A DNA stretch of 64,000 nt from Sphingomonas desiccabilis (GCF_004135605.1 NZ_SDPT01000001.1:868001-932000), one strand, 5' to 3'. Shown: positions 21,537-30,762, counted from the stretch's first letter. Program-made: numbers and translations. Notes: generated by a model not told the origin, from the sequence alone.

Positions 21537-21692
21537 ATGGGTGCCATTCTTCGTGTCGCGCGTGCGGTCTTGCACGCGCCGCGTCGCTACTTCGACCAGG
21601 CGCTACGGGCGCCCGATCCCGGCCAGTGCCACTGCGGCGCGCAGGCCGAAGTGGGTCGCACCAAATGCCATGAGTGCTGGCTGGAGGAATAA
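21537..21692 (+). CDS. 51-residue Cys4 zinc-ribbon-like small protein
   Basis: A small gene with a strong ribosome site (AAGAAGGAG, then seven bases, then ATG). The N-terminal half is a basic, amphipathic helix (MGAILRVARAVLHAPRRYF). The C-terminal half holds four cysteines as CxC-x10-CxxC (Cys31, Cys33, Cys44, Cys47), which could bind one zinc. It ends WLEE. It is 117 bases after the thioredoxin-like gene on the same strand. No family recognised. Confidence 0.65.
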   Translation: MGAILRVARAVLHAPRRYFDQALRAPDPGQCHCGAQAEVGRTKCHECWLEE

Positions 21693-22016
21693 GGCGGCAC
21701 GAAGGTTCGCTTCGGCCGGCGATCGCGTCCCGGCGTGCGAGGCCGGCCCCGCCGTTTTGCGTGCGCCAGCGGCTGAGCGGAGGGGCGATCGCACGCCGCG
21801 CCTGTCTCCTGCCACGCGCCGCCACGCGTCTTTGCGCGAGGTGGCAGCAACGATGCGGGCGCGCTTCCGCCCGGGAGCGGCCTTTGGCGGGTACACGGGA
21901 TGGCTTGCGCCGAATCATTTGGCGGCCTAATGCCGGCACAGCCGTATCCGGTGGTGTCTTCGCCGCCTGGATCGGAACTGCCGAAGGGCAGGAACTTGTT
22001 GCTTTGTCAGCAGGTC
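21693..22016. other. 324-base gap before tRNA-Gly
   Basis: Apart from whatever promoter drives the tRNA, I recognise nothing here. Overlapping frames on both strands are Arg/Ala-rich and have no ribosome sites, so I take them as non-coding. Confidence 0.4.
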
Positions 22017-22090
22017 GCGGGTGTAGCTCAATGGTAGAGCAGAAGCTTCCCAAGCTTACGACGAGGGTTCGATTCCCTTCACCCGCTCCA
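22017..22090 (+). tRNA. tRNA-Gly (anticodon CCC)
   Basis: A complete cloverleaf. The acceptor GCGGGTG pairs with CACCCGC. The D-arm is GCTC...GAGC. The anticodon loop TTCCCAA gives CCC, decoding GGG. The T-arm carries TTCGATT. The discriminator T and the CCA end are encoded. It is a standalone gene. The anticodon stem has one outer G-A mismatch. Confidence 0.95.
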
Positions 22091-22133
22091 TGCCTCTCCG
22101 TCGCATCGCTGGCTTAGCCCCTTAGGGTGGCCG

Positions 22134-22988
22134 TCACTGGCCGCGGGCCTGCCCCGCCAGCGCGAGGATGCGGTGGGCTTCCTCCAGGTGCAGCCGCTCG
22201 ACCATCGCTCCACCCAGGCGGATAGCGCCTTTTCCGGTGGCGTCCGGCGTCGCGAAGGCGTCGACGATCGCCCGTGCCTGCGCGACCTGCTCGTCGGTAG
22301 GGGAGAAGGCGACGTTGCAGGCGGCGATCTGGCGCGGGTGGATCAGCGTCTTGCCGTCGAAGCCCATGGCGGCGCCCTGGCGACACACCGCCTCGAACCC
22401 CGCATCGTCGTCGATCGCGTTGTGGACGCCGTCGAGCACCGTCAGCCCCCAGCCGCGCCCGGCGGCGAGCGCGAGGCTCAGCAGCGGCAGCAGCTCGGCG
22501 CGATCGGGGGAGAGCCGGCAGCGCAGTTCCTTGGCAAGGTCGTTGGTGCCGATCACGAACGCCTGGAGCCGCATGCGCTCGGCAGCCGCGGCGATGGCGC
22601 CGAGGGCGGGGATGGCGCGGCAGGTCTCGATCATCGCCCAGATCGGGGCGCGCTGCAGCTGTGCCTGGACCGCATCGATGTCGGCCGCGGCATTCACCTT
22701 GGGGACCAGCACGGCGTCGAAGGGGGCACTGCCGGCGGCGGCGAGGTCGTCGGCTGCCCAGGGGCTGTCGAGGCCGTTGACGCGCAGCACCAGCTCGCGC
22801 GCGCCGAAGCCGCCCGTGCGGGCCGCCGCGACTGCCGCCTCCCGCGCCGCCTGCTTCTGCTCGGGCGCGACCGCATCCTCCAGGTCGAGGATCACGACGT
22901 CGCAGGGAAGGGTGCGTGCCTTCTCGATCGCGCGCGCGTTCGACGCCGGCAGGAACAGCGCGCTGCGGCGGGGGCGAAGGTCGCTCAC
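22134..22988 (-). CDS. HpcH/HpaI aldolase / CitE-like lyase
   Basis: 284 residues. A TIM-barrel enzyme of the citrate-lyase beta / malyl-CoA lyase group, which cleaves or forms C-C bonds of acyl-CoA or acyl thioesters. Motifs include [11 protein letters not shown] (metal-binding Glu/Asp), [10 protein letters not shown] and [12 protein letters not shown]. No citrate lyase alpha or gamma subunit is nearby, so it is a standalone CitE-like protein ((S)-citramalyl-CoA or malyl-CoA type). The start is GTG, overlapping the queA stop by four bases (GTGA), so it is translationally coupled. Confidence 0.9.
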   Translation of the reverse strand: MSDLRPRRSALFLPASNARAIEKARTLPCDVVILDLEDAVAPEQKQAAREAAVAAARTGGFGARELVLRVNGLDSPWAADDLAAAGSAPFDAVLVPKVNAAADIDAVQAQLQRAPIWAMIETCRAIPALGAIAAAAERMRLQAFVIGTNDLAKELRCRLSPDRAELLPLLSLALAAGRGWGLTVLDGVHNAIDDDAGFEAVCRQGAAMGFDGKTLIHPRQIAACNVAFSPTDEQVAQARAIVDAFATPDATGKGAIRLGGAMVERLHLEEAHRILALAGQARGQ

Positions 22989-24022
22989 GCCGGCCGTGCG
23001 GGCAGCAGCAGCGAGGCGTCGCCATAGCTGTAGAAGCGATAGCCGCTCGCGATCGCATGCGCGTACGCCGCCTGCATCCGCTCCAGCCCCATCAACGCCG
23101 ACACCAGCATGAACAGCGTCGAGCGCGGCAGGTGGAAGTTGGTCATCAGCCCGTCGATGCCGCGGAAGCGATAACCCGGCGTGATGAAGATGGCGGTATC
23201 GCCCTCGAACGGACGGATGATGCCGTCCTCTCCGCTCGCGCTTTCGATCAGGCGCAGGCTGGTGGTGCCGACCGCGATCACGCGTCCGCCGTCGCGCCGC
23301 ACCTGGTTGAGCCGTTCGGCCGTCTCCGCGTCGAGCCGGCCCCACTCCGCATGCATGCGGTGCTCGTCCGTGTCCGACGCCTTGACGGGCAGGAAGGTGC
23401 CGGCACCGACATGCAGCGTGAGCGTCGCGTGGCCGATGCCGCGTGCCTCCAGCGCCGCCATCAGCCCGGGCGTGAAGTGGAGTGCTGCGGTGGGGGCGGC
23501 GACGGCACCGGCCTCGCGCGCGAACAGCGTCTGGTAATCCTCGGCATCCCGTGCGTCGGTCGAGCGCTTGGAGGCGATGTAGGGCGGCAGCGGCATGCGG
23601 CCGGCGCGCTCCAGCAGCAGTTCGACCGGCTCGTCGCCCGCGAACTCCAGCAGCACGCTGCCGTCGTCGCCGCGCTCGCCGGCAGCCGCGGTGACGCCGG
23701 CGCCAAAGTCGATGACGTCGCCATCGCGCAGGCGGCGGGCGTTGCGGACAAAGGCGCGCCAGGCGCGCGGCCCTTCGCGCTTGTGGAGGGTGGCACCGAT
23801 CCGCGCCTCGCCGCGGCGGCCCTCCAACTGCGCAGGGATGACGCGCGTGTCGTTGAACACCAGCAGGTCGCCGGGGCGCAGCGCGTCCGGAAGATCGGTG
23901 ACGACCGCGTCGCGGGTGGTGGCGCCGTCGAGCACCAGCATGCGCGCGGCATCGCGCGGCGCCGCCGGGCGAAGCGCGATGCGCTCCGCCGGCAGCTCGA
24001 AGTCGAAATCGTCTACGTTCAT
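22985..24022 (-). CDS. queA: S-adenosylmethionine:tRNA ribosyltransferase-isomerase
   Basis: 345 residues, full length. Transfers the ribosyl part of SAM to 7-aminomethyl-7-deazaguanine in tRNA to form epoxyqueuosine. Signatures are [15 protein letters not shown] at the N-terminus, [26 protein letters not shown], and the C-terminal [19 protein letters not shown]. Thirty bases separate it from the upstream cyclophilin gene, and its stop overlaps the CitE-like start, so the three form one operon. No other queuosine gene is in the window. Confidence 0.97.
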   Translation of the reverse strand: MNVDDFDFELPAERIALRPAAPRDAARMLVLDGATTRDAVVTDLPDALRPGDLLVFNDTRVIPAQLEGRRGEARIGATLHKREGPRAWRAFVRNARRLRDGDVIDFGAGVTAAAGERGDDGSVLLEFAGDEPVELLLERAGRMPLPPYIASKRSTDARDAEDYQTLFAREAGAVAAPTAALHFTPGLMAALEARGIGHATLTLHVGAGTFLPVKASDTDEHRMHAEWGRLDAETAERLNQVRRDGGRVIAVGTTSLRLIESASGEDGIIRPFEGDTAIFITPGYRFRGIDGLMTNFHLPRSTLFMLVSALMGLERMQAAYAHAIASGYRFYSYGDASLLLPARPA

Positions 24023-24052
24023 CTCAGGTCCGCCGAATGCCCGGCGCTTGCC

Positions 24053-24709
24053 TCAGCGCTTGGCGGGGCCGGACGGCAGCGTCAGGTTCTGGTCCTCGGC
24101 CGGCACGGCGGGGGCGGCGGGCGCCGCCTGGTACGGCGGGGGATTGTCGGAGGCGATATAGGCGTGGATCACGCGGGTCGGGTTCGCCGGCGGCTCGCCG
24201 CGCTGGATCGCGTCGACATACTGCATGCCCTCGAGCACGCGGCCGAACACCGTGTACTTCTTGTCGAGGGCCAGGCGCGGCGCGAGCATGATGTAGAACT
24301 GGCTGTTGGCGCTGTTCTCGTCCTGCGCGCGCGCGGCGGCGACGGCGCCGCGGACGTGGGGAAGATAGTTGAACTCCTTCTCCAGGTCCGGAAGCTCCGA
24401 GCCGCCGGTGCCGTCGCCCTTCGGGTCGCCGCCCTGCGCCATGAAGCCCTCGATCACGCGGTGGAAGGGCAGGCCGTCGTAGAACTTCTGGCGGGTGAGC
24501 GTCTTGATCCGCTCGACCGCCTTGGGGGCCACGTCGGGGCGCAGCCAGACGGTGACGCGGCCACCGCTCGACAGGTCGAGCAGCCAGAGATTTTCCTTGT
24601 CCGTGGTCGCGGGCGGTGCCGCGCGGCCGGGAACATCGATCAGCTGGGCTGCGGCCGGCAGCGCGAACAAGGACGCGAACAACGCGAAAACAACGGCAAA
24701 CAGGCGCAT
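24053..24709 (-). CDS. periplasmic cyclophilin-type peptidyl-prolyl isomerase
   Basis: 218 residues. A signal peptide (MRLFAVVFALFASLFALPAAAQ) is followed by a cyclophilin domain with FYDGLPFHRVIEGFMAQGGD, NSANSQFYIM and the YTVFGRVLEGMQ strand. A GTG two codons upstream is the alternative start. The ATG is preferred because it places the signal peptide charge correctly. It catalyses prolyl cis-trans isomerisation of exported proteins. First gene of the operon with queA. A second exported cyclophilin is at 50762-51364. Confidence 0.93.
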   Translation of the reverse strand: MRLFAVVFALFASLFALPAAAQLIDVPGRAAPPATTDKENLWLLDLSSGGRVTVWLRPDVAPKAVERIKTLTRQKFYDGLPFHRVIEGFMAQGGDPKGDGTGGSELPDLEKEFNYLPHVRGAVAAARAQDENSANSQFYIMLAPRLALDKKYTVFGRVLEGMQYVDAIQRGEPPANPTRVIHAYIASDNPPPYQAAPAAPAVPAEDQNLTLPSGPAKR

Positions 24710-24799
24710 TTCCACCCCGGGGATAAGTTCTCGGCCAGCGGCTTAGAGGATTTCCCGCGGCGGGGGTAGGGGCCCGTTGCCCCGCACCCGCACCCCGTC

Positions 24800-26617
24800 T
24801 CAGGCGGCGGCGAGCGCCTCCTCGCGCTCGGCGGCCTGGCGCGCCCACATCTCGGCATAGACGCCGCCCTTGCGTAGCAGTTCGGCATGGGTGCCGCTTT
24901 CCACCACCTGGCCGGCCTCCAGCACGACGATGCGGTCGGCGTGCACCACGGTGGAGAGGCGGTGGGCGATGACGATCGTCGTGCGGCCCTGCTCGATCGC
25001 CTCCAGCGTGGAGAGGATCTCCGCCTCCGTCCGGCTGTCGAGCGCGCTGGTCGCCTCGTCCAGGATCAGCACGGGCGGGTTCTTGAGCAGGGTGCGGGCG
25101 ATCGCGACGCGCTGCTTCTCGCCACCCGAAAGCTTCAGCCCGCGCTCGCCGACGCGGGTGTCGTAGCCGTCCGGCAGGCTCTCGATGAACGGCGCGATCG
25201 CCGCACCGCGCGCGGCGGCGGCGATCTCCTCCGCGGTCGCGCCGGCACGGCCATAGGCGATGTTGTAGCCGACCGTGTCGTTGAACAGCACCGTATCCTG
25301 GGGAACGATGCCGATTGCCGCGCGCAGCGAGTCCTGCCGCACCCGGGCGATGTCCTGCCCGTCGATGGTGATCCGCCCGCCGGTGGGATCGTAGAAGCGG
25401 AACAGCAGCCGCGCGAGCGTCGACTTGCCCGCACCCGAAGGACCCACCACCGCCAGCGTGGTGCCGGCCGGCACGTCGATGTCGATGCCCTTCAGGATCG
25501 GCCGCTCCGGATCATAGCCGAAGCGGACGTTCTCGAACCGGACATGGCCGTGCGATACGGCAAGCGCCGGCGCCTCGGGGGCGTCGCGCACCTCGGTCGG
25601 CGTGTCGATCAGGTCGAACATCGCGCCCATGTCGGTCACGCCCTGGCGAATGGTGCGATACACCATGCCGAGCAGGTCGAGCGGGCGGAACAGCTGGGTA
25701 AGGAGGGTGGAGACCAGCACCACGTCGCCGGGCGAGAAGCGCCCGCTCGCCCAGCCGAACACCACCAGCGCCATGCCACCGGCCAGCATCACGCCGGTGA
25801 TCAGCGCCTGGCCGATGTTGAGGAGGGCAAGGCTGTTCTCGCTGCGCACCGCCGCGGTCGCATAGGCGGCGACCGCACGCTCGTAGCGCTCGGCCTCGCG
25901 GCCCTCGGCCCCGAAATACTTCACCGTCTCGAAGTTCAGGAGCGAGTCGACGGCGTGGGCGACCGCGCCCGTGTCGAGGTCGTTCATCCGCTCGCGCAGC
26001 GCGTTGCGCCAGTCCGTCACCCAGCGCGTGAAGAGGATGTAGGCGGCGACCATCACGACCGTGCCGACCACCAGCCACCCGCCGAAGCGGATGCCGAAGA
26101 TGCCCAGCACCAGCGCCAGTTCGAGCACCGTCGGCGCGATGTTGAACAGCAGGAAGTAGAGCATCGTGTCGATGCTCTTGGTGCCGCGCTCCACCACCTT
26201 GGTGACGGCGCCGGTGCGCCGTTCCAGGTGGAAGCGCAGCGACAGGCCGTGGAGATGGCGGAACACCGCGCCCGACAGGCGCCGCGCCGCGTCCTGGCCC
26301 ACGCGCTCGAACACCATGTTGCGCAGGTTGTCGAACAGCGTCGCCCCGAAGCGCGCGGCCGCATAGCCGACGATCAGCGCGACCACGAGCCACAGCGCGT
26401 CGCGGCTGCCCGCGCTCATCGTGTCGATCGCGTTCTGCAGCGCAAAGGGTGCGCCATAGACCTGCACCAGCTTCGACAGGACCACGAGCAGCAGCGCGCC
26501 GACCACGCGCAGCTTCAGCCCCGCCTGGCCCTGCGGCCAGAGATAGGGAAGGAAGCGCCGGAGGGTCGCGATCATCGGCCGCTGGGATGCGGCGGGAGCA
26601 GAAGTATCAGGAGGCAT
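24800..26617 (-). CDS. Atm1/HMT1-type ABC exporter (fused permease-ATPase)
   Basis: 605 residues: six membrane helices over about 25-310, then an ATPase domain. Walker A is GPSGAGKSTLARLLF, the signature is LSGGEKQRVAIARTLL, Walker B is VLILDEATSALDS, and the H-loop is VIAHRLSTV. The N-terminal region with YGAPFALQNAIDTM and the FNDTVGYNIAYGR switch region match the Atm1-like class that exports glutathione- or metal-linked compounds. It probably works as a homodimer in the inner membrane. Substrate is inferred from family only. Confidence 0.9.
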   Translation of the reverse strand: MPPDTSAPAASQRPMIATLRRFLPYLWPQGQAGLKLRVVGALLLVVLSKLVQVYGAPFALQNAIDTMSAGSRDALWLVVALIVGYAAARFGATLFDNLRNMVFERVGQDAARRLSGAVFRHLHGLSLRFHLERRTGAVTKVVERGTKSIDTMLYFLLFNIAPTVLELALVLGIFGIRFGGWLVVGTVVMVAAYILFTRWVTDWRNALRERMNDLDTGAVAHAVDSLLNFETVKYFGAEGREAERYERAVAAYATAAVRSENSLALLNIGQALITGVMLAGGMALVVFGWASGRFSPGDVVLVSTLLTQLFRPLDLLGMVYRTIRQGVTDMGAMFDLIDTPTEVRDAPEAPALAVSHGHVRFENVRFGYDPERPILKGIDIDVPAGTTLAVVGPSGAGKSTLARLLFRFYDPTGGRITIDGQDIARVRQDSLRAAIGIVPQDTVLFNDTVGYNIAYGRAGATAEEIAAAARGAAIAPFIESLPDGYDTRVGERGLKLSGGEKQRVAIARTLLKNPPVLILDEATSALDSRTEAEILSTLEAIEQGRTTIVIAHRLSTVVHADRIVVLEAGQVVESGTHAELLRKGGVYAEMWARQAAEREEALAAA

Positions 26618-26735
26618 CGGATCCCGATTTGGGATGTCCAGGCCCGGTGCGCAACGGAGCCGGCAGGTCGCGGCCGCGCACGGCAGAGGGAACCGGATGT
26701 AATCTCAATCGCTTGACTCCCCGAAAGGAAGTCGA

Positions 26736-26972
26736 ATGAGCTCGATCTTGTACGTCATCGCGATCATGGGCTGTGCCGATGATTCCAGCCAGTGCCGCAG
26801 CGCGCGGATCGAGCCGGCGACCTATACCAGCATCCAGTCGTGCCAGGCGGCGATGCCCGACGCGCTGGTCCGCAACACCGACCTGAGCTACCCCACGATC
26901 GCCGCCGCCTGCCAGCAGCGGAGCGCTCGCCTCGCCAGCAACGAGCCGCCCCAGCCGAGCCGCGGCGGCTGA
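26736..26972 (+). CDS. small Cys-containing protein, function unknown
   Basis: 78 residues, preceded by GAAAGGAAG at good spacing to the ATG. The N-terminus is short and hydrophobic (MSSILYVIAIMGCADDSSQC), a possible signal or anchor. Cysteines at 13, 20, 35 and 59 could make two disulphides if it is exported. The C-terminus is Pro/Ser/Gly-rich. It is a single-gene unit ending at a strong bidirectional terminator shared with ctrA. No known domain is recognised. Confidence 0.6.
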   Translation: MSSILYVIAIMGCADDSSQCRSARIEPATYTSIQSCQAAMPDALVRNTDLSYPTIAAACQQRSARLASNEPPQPSRGG

Positions 26973-26994
26973 CCAGCGCTCTTTCCGGCCAACG

Positions 26995-27034
26995 GAAAAG
27001 GGCCGCGGCTTGCTTGAAAGCCGCGGCCCTTTTC
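26995..27034. terminator. bidirectional intrinsic terminator
   Basis: A perfect 17-base stem (26995-27011 with 27018-27034) starts and ends in GAAAA/TTTTC, so each strand has its own T-run. It separates the small plus-strand gene from the converging ctrA. Confidence 0.9.
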
Positions 27035-27053
27035 GTGTCCGGCACGGGCGGGA

Positions 27054-27755
27054 TCAGGCGACCTGAGCCGCCGGCTGCTCGTTGGGATCGCGCAGCACAT
27101 AGCCGCGGCCCCACACCGTCTCGATGTAGTTCTCGCCCTCGCAGGCGGTGCTGAGCTTCTTGCGGAGCTTGCAGATGAACACGTCGATGATCTTGAGCTC
27201 GGGCTCGTCCATGCCGCCATAGAGATGGTTCAGGAACATCTCCTTGGTCAGCGTCGTGCCCTTGCGGAGCGAGAGCAGCTCCAGCATCGCATATTCCTTG
27301 CCGGTCAGGTGCACGCGGTTGCCGTCGACCTCGACCGTCTTGGCGTCCAGGTTCACCGCCAGCTTGCCGGTCTTGATGACCGACTGGGAATGGCCCTTGG
27401 AGCGGCGCACCACGGCGTGGATGCGGGCGATCAGCTCTTCCCGGTGGAACGGCTTGGTGACGTAGTCGTCCGCGCCGAAGCCGAACGAGCGGACCTTGGT
27501 GTCCATCTCGCTGATGCCCGACAGGATCAGGACCGGCGTCTGCACCCGGGCCACGCGGACCTTCTTCAGAACCTCGTAGCCGTGCATGTCGGGCAGGTTC
27601 AGGTCGAGAAGGATGATGTCGTAGTCATAGAGCTTGGCGAGATCGAGCCCCTCCTCGCCGAGATCGGTGGTGTAGACGTTGAACCCTTCGGCCTCGAGCA
27701 TCAGCTCGATCGCCTTGGCGGTGGTCGGCTCGTCTTCGATCAACAAAACGCGCAT
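27054..27755 (-). CDS. ctrA: cell-cycle response regulator CtrA
   Basis: 233 residues, OmpR-type. The sequence [20 protein letters not shown], phospho-acceptor Asp51 in [19 protein letters not shown], and the DNA-binding part with [15 protein letters not shown] and [11 protein letters not shown] are those of CtrA. It is activated through the CckA-ChpT relay. In sphingomonads it controls mainly motility, envelope and division functions rather than being strictly essential. A CtrA-box-like site lies about 90 bases upstream, suggesting autoregulation. It ends at a shared terminator. Confidence 0.96.
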   Translation of the reverse strand: MRVLLIEDEPTTAKAIELMLEAEGFNVYTTDLGEEGLDLAKLYDYDIILLDLNLPDMHGYEVLKKVRVARVQTPVLILSGISEMDTKVRSFGFGADDYVTKPFHREELIARIHAVVRRSKGHSQSVIKTGKLAVNLDAKTVEVDGNRVHLTGKEYAMLELLSLRKGTTLTKEMFLNHLYGGMDEPELKIIDVFICKLRKKLSTACEGENYIETVWGRGYVLRDPNEQPAAQVA

Positions 27756-27837
27756 CGCAGTCCCCCTGTGCGGCGAGCGGACCGGAGGCGGCGCGCCGTA
27801 GGACAATCATTAACCTAAACGGGGGTGAAGGCAAAAG

Positions 27838-27853
27838 GTTAACGCGTTCCTAA
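27838..27853 (-). promoter_or_regulatory. CtrA-box-like site upstream of ctrA
   Basis: The minus strand reads TTAG, seven bases, TTAAC. This is one mismatch from the CtrA consensus TTAA-N7-TTAAC. It lies 83-98 bases upstream of the ctrA start. A second TTAA half-site lies nearby at about 27810. No GANTC (CcrM) site is present between 27756 and 27890. Confidence 0.5.
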
Positions 27854-27890
27854 ATCCTTCTTAGCGCGAACGCGTACGGATGCCGAAATG

Positions 27891-28916
27891 TCACACGTCC
27901 TCGCCAAGCGTCTCCCGCAGGTAGAGGCTGCGGATCAGCGTGAAGATCACCACCAGCAACGCCGCCGAGAAGAAGAGGCCGAACAGGCCGAATACCATCC
28001 CGATGCCGATGATCGCGAACAGGGTGATGGCAGGCGGGATCGCGATCACACGCGCCTGGACGAAGGGCGTGATGAAGTTGGTCTGTAGCAGGCGCACCAC
28101 CGCATAGGTGACCAGCGCGCCGATCAGCGGCCCCGTGCCCTGGGTGGCGCCCAGGCCCAGCGCCGGGATCATCGCCGCAGTCGGGCCGACATAGGGGATG
28201 AACTCGCTGAGACCCGCCAGCAGCCCCAGCGCGGCCGCGGACGGCACGCCCGAGATCCACAGGCCGACGCCGATCAGCACCCCCATGCTGGTCATCAGGA
28301 TGATCTGGGCGCGCAGCCACAGCCGCAGCGTCTCCGCCGTGTCGTCGAGCGCATCCGAAAAGGCGTCTCGCTTCGAACGGGGGACCAGCAACAGCGCGCC
28401 GCGGCGGTATATCGCGGGATCGGCGGCAAAGAACATGGCGCCGGCGAGCAGCAGGATGCAGTTGAGTAGCAGCTCGCCCGAGCCCTGAACGAGGCCGCCG
28501 ATGTCCTGCGCGATGCGGGAGCCGGCGAAGGCCGCCTCCACCGCCTCGACGATGCGCGCGCCGACGGGCGAGTGCGACATCCAGGCGGCAAGGTCGAAGA
28601 GCAGGCCCGGCAGCGCCAGCACCAGCGCGTTCACCTGCGATCCGAACTGATAGCCGAAAAGCCACACCAGGAAGCCGACGGACGCCAGCACCGTCACCAT
28701 GCCGGCCGGCACCCGCGCACGCTCCGGAACGCGCAGGCGTCGCCCATAGATGTCGGCCAGTGCGTGGATGACGGTTGCGCCCAGCATCGAGCCGAACGCC
28801 AGGATCAAGAGGTTGAGCGCGCGGTACAGCGCGACCGCGACCGCCGCGATCAGGATCAGCAGGACGACGCGGCGCAGGAAGCGGGCGTCCTCCGCATCCG
28901 GGCGAAGCCGGTTCAC
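27891..28916 (-). CDS. AI-2E family transporter (PerM-like permease)
   Basis: 341 residues with about seven or eight membrane helices in the usual pattern. Two begin the protein (LILIAAVAVALYRALNLLIL). A soluble central stretch follows, then a helix-rich half with GLSEFIPYVGPTAAMIPAL, the family signature. The family includes a proposed autoinducer-2 exporter and Na+/H+ antiporters, so the substrate is open. The chosen GTG overlaps the LysR stop by one base (TAGTG). An alternative GTG is five codons upstream, inside the LysR gene. Confidence 0.88.
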   Translation of the reverse strand: MNRLRPDAEDARFLRRVVLLILIAAVAVALYRALNLLILAFGSMLGATVIHALADIYGRRLRVPERARVPAGMVTVLASVGFLVWLFGYQFGSQVNALVLALPGLLFDLAAWMSHSPVGARIVEAVEAAFAGSRIAQDIGGLVQGSGELLLNCILLLAGAMFFAADPAIYRRGALLLVPRSKRDAFSDALDDTAETLRLWLRAQIILMTSMGVLIGVGLWISGVPSAAALGLLAGLSEFIPYVGPTAAMIPALGLGATQGTGPLIGALVTYAVVRLLQTNFITPFVQARVIAIPPAITLFAIIGIGMVFGLFGLFFSAALLVVIFTLIRSLYLRETLGEDV

Positions 28917-29818
28917 TAACGGCTCGCGCACAGCTGGCGGAAACGTTCCGCCAGGAACTCGATCAGCACCTCGACTCGGGCCGGGCGCAACGTGCCGGGC
29001 GGGGTGAGGAGGTGCAGCGCCATGTTGGTCTCCCGCCAGTCCTGAAGCAGTTCGACGAGCGTGCCGTCCGCCAGATCCTGGTCGACGATGAAGTCGGGCA
29101 GGCGCGTGATGCCGAGACCTGCCCGGAGCGCCGGGAGCATCGCCTCGCCGCTGTCGGTGCAGAGCGGCCCCGCCGGGCGGATCGCGACTTCCTCGTTGCC
29201 GCGGCGGAACTGCCAGACGAACGGGCGGCTGGCGTTGGTATAGGCCAGGCAGGCGTGGTGGGCGAGGTCGGCGGGGTGCTCGGGCCGGCCGTGCCGTTCC
29301 AGATAGGCGGGCGCCGCGACCAGGTGCAGCGTGACGGGCGCCAGCCGGCGGACCCGCAGGCTGCTGTCCGGCAGTTCGGCGACCCGCAGCGCGACGTCGA
29401 TCCCTTCTGCGACGATGTCCGTCGGGGCGTCCGACAGCGTCAGGTCGACCTCGATGCCGGGGTACAGGGTCAGGAAGTCGGCGAGCGCCGGGGCGACGCG
29501 GGTGAGGCCGAAGTTCATCGGCGCCGCCAGGCGCACGCGCCCGGTGGGCGTGCTGTTGGAATCGCGCGCGACTTCCTCGGCCTCGCGCGCTTCGGCCAGG
29601 ATGCGGGCGGCGCGCTCGGAAAGGGCACGGCCGCTTTCGGTCAGGGTCAGGCGGCGCGAGGTGCGGTGGAACAGCGTGGCGCCCAGCCGTGCTTCCAGGC
29701 GGCTGATCGCCTTAGAAACCGTCGCCTTGGAAGTGCCGAGCGCCTGCGCGGCACCGCTGAAGGAACGGTGTTCGACCACGGACGCAAAGATCGCCCAGGC
29801 CTCGAAGTCGGGTAGCAT
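28916..29818 (-). CDS. LysR-family transcriptional regulator
   Basis: 300 residues. An N-terminal winged helix (FSGAAQALGTSKATVSKAIS) is followed by a two-lobed effector-binding domain (GRVRLAAPMNFGLTRVAPAL onward) and a C-terminal LLTPPGTLRPARVEVLIEF. Two tandem ATGs precede LPDFEAW; the second is used here. It is divergent from the pirin gene, with 131 bases between starts, and most likely regulates pirin and wrbA, a common LysR/pirin/WrbA arrangement. Confidence 0.92.
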   Translation of the reverse strand: MLPDFEAWAIFASVVEHRSFSGAAQALGTSKATVSKAISRLEARLGATLFHRTSRRLTLTESGRALSERAARILAEAREAEEVARDSNSTPTGRVRLAAPMNFGLTRVAPALADFLTLYPGIEVDLTLSDAPTDIVAEGIDVALRVAELPDSSLRVRRLAPVTLHLVAAPAYLERHGRPEHPADLAHHACLAYTNASRPFVWQFRRGNEEVAIRPAGPLCTDSGEAMLPALRAGLGITRLPDFIVDQDLADGTLVELLQDWRETNMALHLLTPPGTLRPARVEVLIEFLAERFRQLCASR

Positions 29819-29949
29819 CATCGGACCAGCACCTCCGTCCCGAGCAGCTATAGCGCCGCAACGATCAGTTTCCAACGTTTCCGTTTACGTTGCGATGGGA
29901 GTGCCTACCTTTCCACCAACGGCTCGATGCCAGCGGAAAGGACTTTCCC

Positions 29950-30648
29950 ATGATCGACAAGCGCAGTTTCGCAAGCCTGGGACATGCCGACCATGGTTGG
30001 CTGAACGCACGGCACCATTTCTCCTTTGCCAACTACCATGATCCCAAGCGGATGGGATGGGGTGCGATCCGCGTCTGGAACGACGACGAGATCGCGCCCA
30101 ACAGCGGCTTCCCGCCGCATCCGCACCGCGACATGGAGATCATCACTTTCGTTCGCAGCGGCGCGATCACCCATCAGGATTCGATGGGCAACACCGGGCG
30201 CACGGCGGCGGGCGACGTGCAGGTGATGAGCGCCGGCACCGGCGTGCGCCATGCCGAATATAATCTCGAGCCGGAGACGACCCGGATCTTCCAGATCTGG
30301 ATCGAGCCGCGCGTACAGGGCGGCGCGCCCGCCTGGGGTGCCAAGCCCTTTCCGCGCGACGATCGCTCGGGCCGGTTGGTGACGCTGGCGAGCGGCTTTG
30401 CCGAGGACGCCGACGCCCTGCGGATCCGCGCCGACGCGCGGGTGCTGGGCGCGACGCTGAAGGCGGGAGAGACCCTGACCCACGAGGTGGGCGCAGGCCG
30501 CCACGCCTATCTGGTCCCGGCGACCGGCGCAGTGGAGATCGACGGCGTGCGTTTCGACGCCCGCGACGGCGCGGCGATCGACGGCGGTACGACCGTTGCG
30601 ATCACGGCGCTGGAGGATGCGGAGATCGTTCTGGTCGACGCCGAATAA
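29950..30648 (+). CDS. pirin family protein (YhaK/YhhW-like bicupin)
   Basis: 232 residues. The N-terminal cupin holds the metal ligands in FPPHPHRDMEIITFV (two His) and the GTGVRHAEYN segment (His, Glu). The second cupin (about 130-230) lacks metal ligands, as is normal. The start of the protein, GHADHGWLNARHHFSFANY, is typical of YhaK. Bacterial pirins can act as quercetinases or redox sensors. With the divergent LysR and the downstream quinone reductase, a role in handling quinones or electrophiles is likely. Confidence 0.92.
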   Translation: MIDKRSFASLGHADHGWLNARHHFSFANYHDPKRMGWGAIRVWNDDEIAPNSGFPPHPHRDMEIITFVRSGAITHQDSMGNTGRTAAGDVQVMSAGTGVRHAEYNLEPETTRIFQIWIEPRVQGGAPAWGAKPFPRDDRSGRLVTLASGFAEDADALRIRADARVLGATLKAGETLTHEVGAGRHAYLVPATGAVEIDGVRFDARDGAAIDGGTTVAITALEDAEIVLVDAE

Positions 30649-30655
30649 CGAGTTT

Positions 30656-30720
30656 CCCGGGCCGCGACGCGCGGCCGGGGAAGGGGGCCTGCCGATCTCT
30701 CCCTCCCTGGGCGGGCCCCC
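30656..30720 (+). other. two GC-rich hairpins between pirin and wrbA
   Basis: A first stem pairs 30656-30666 with 30670-30680 (one mismatch, three-base loop). A second pairs about 30684-30694 with 30709-30720, with a pyrimidine-rich loop. They fill most of the 114-base gap between two co-directional genes. They could be a partial terminator or an mRNA stability element setting the pirin:WrbA ratio. Confidence 0.4.
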
Positions 30721-30762
30721 GAATACCAGCCCGACGGGCGGGCAGAAGCAAGGAGACATGCG

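Noticed and set aside
21693..22016. Small genes in the gap before tRNA-Gly
   Set aside because: Frames lack ribosome sites and have shadow-like Arg/Ala composition.
22017..22090. tRNA-Gly as a mobile-element attachment site
   Set aside because: No integrase gene and no direct repeat of the tRNA 3' end seen nearby.
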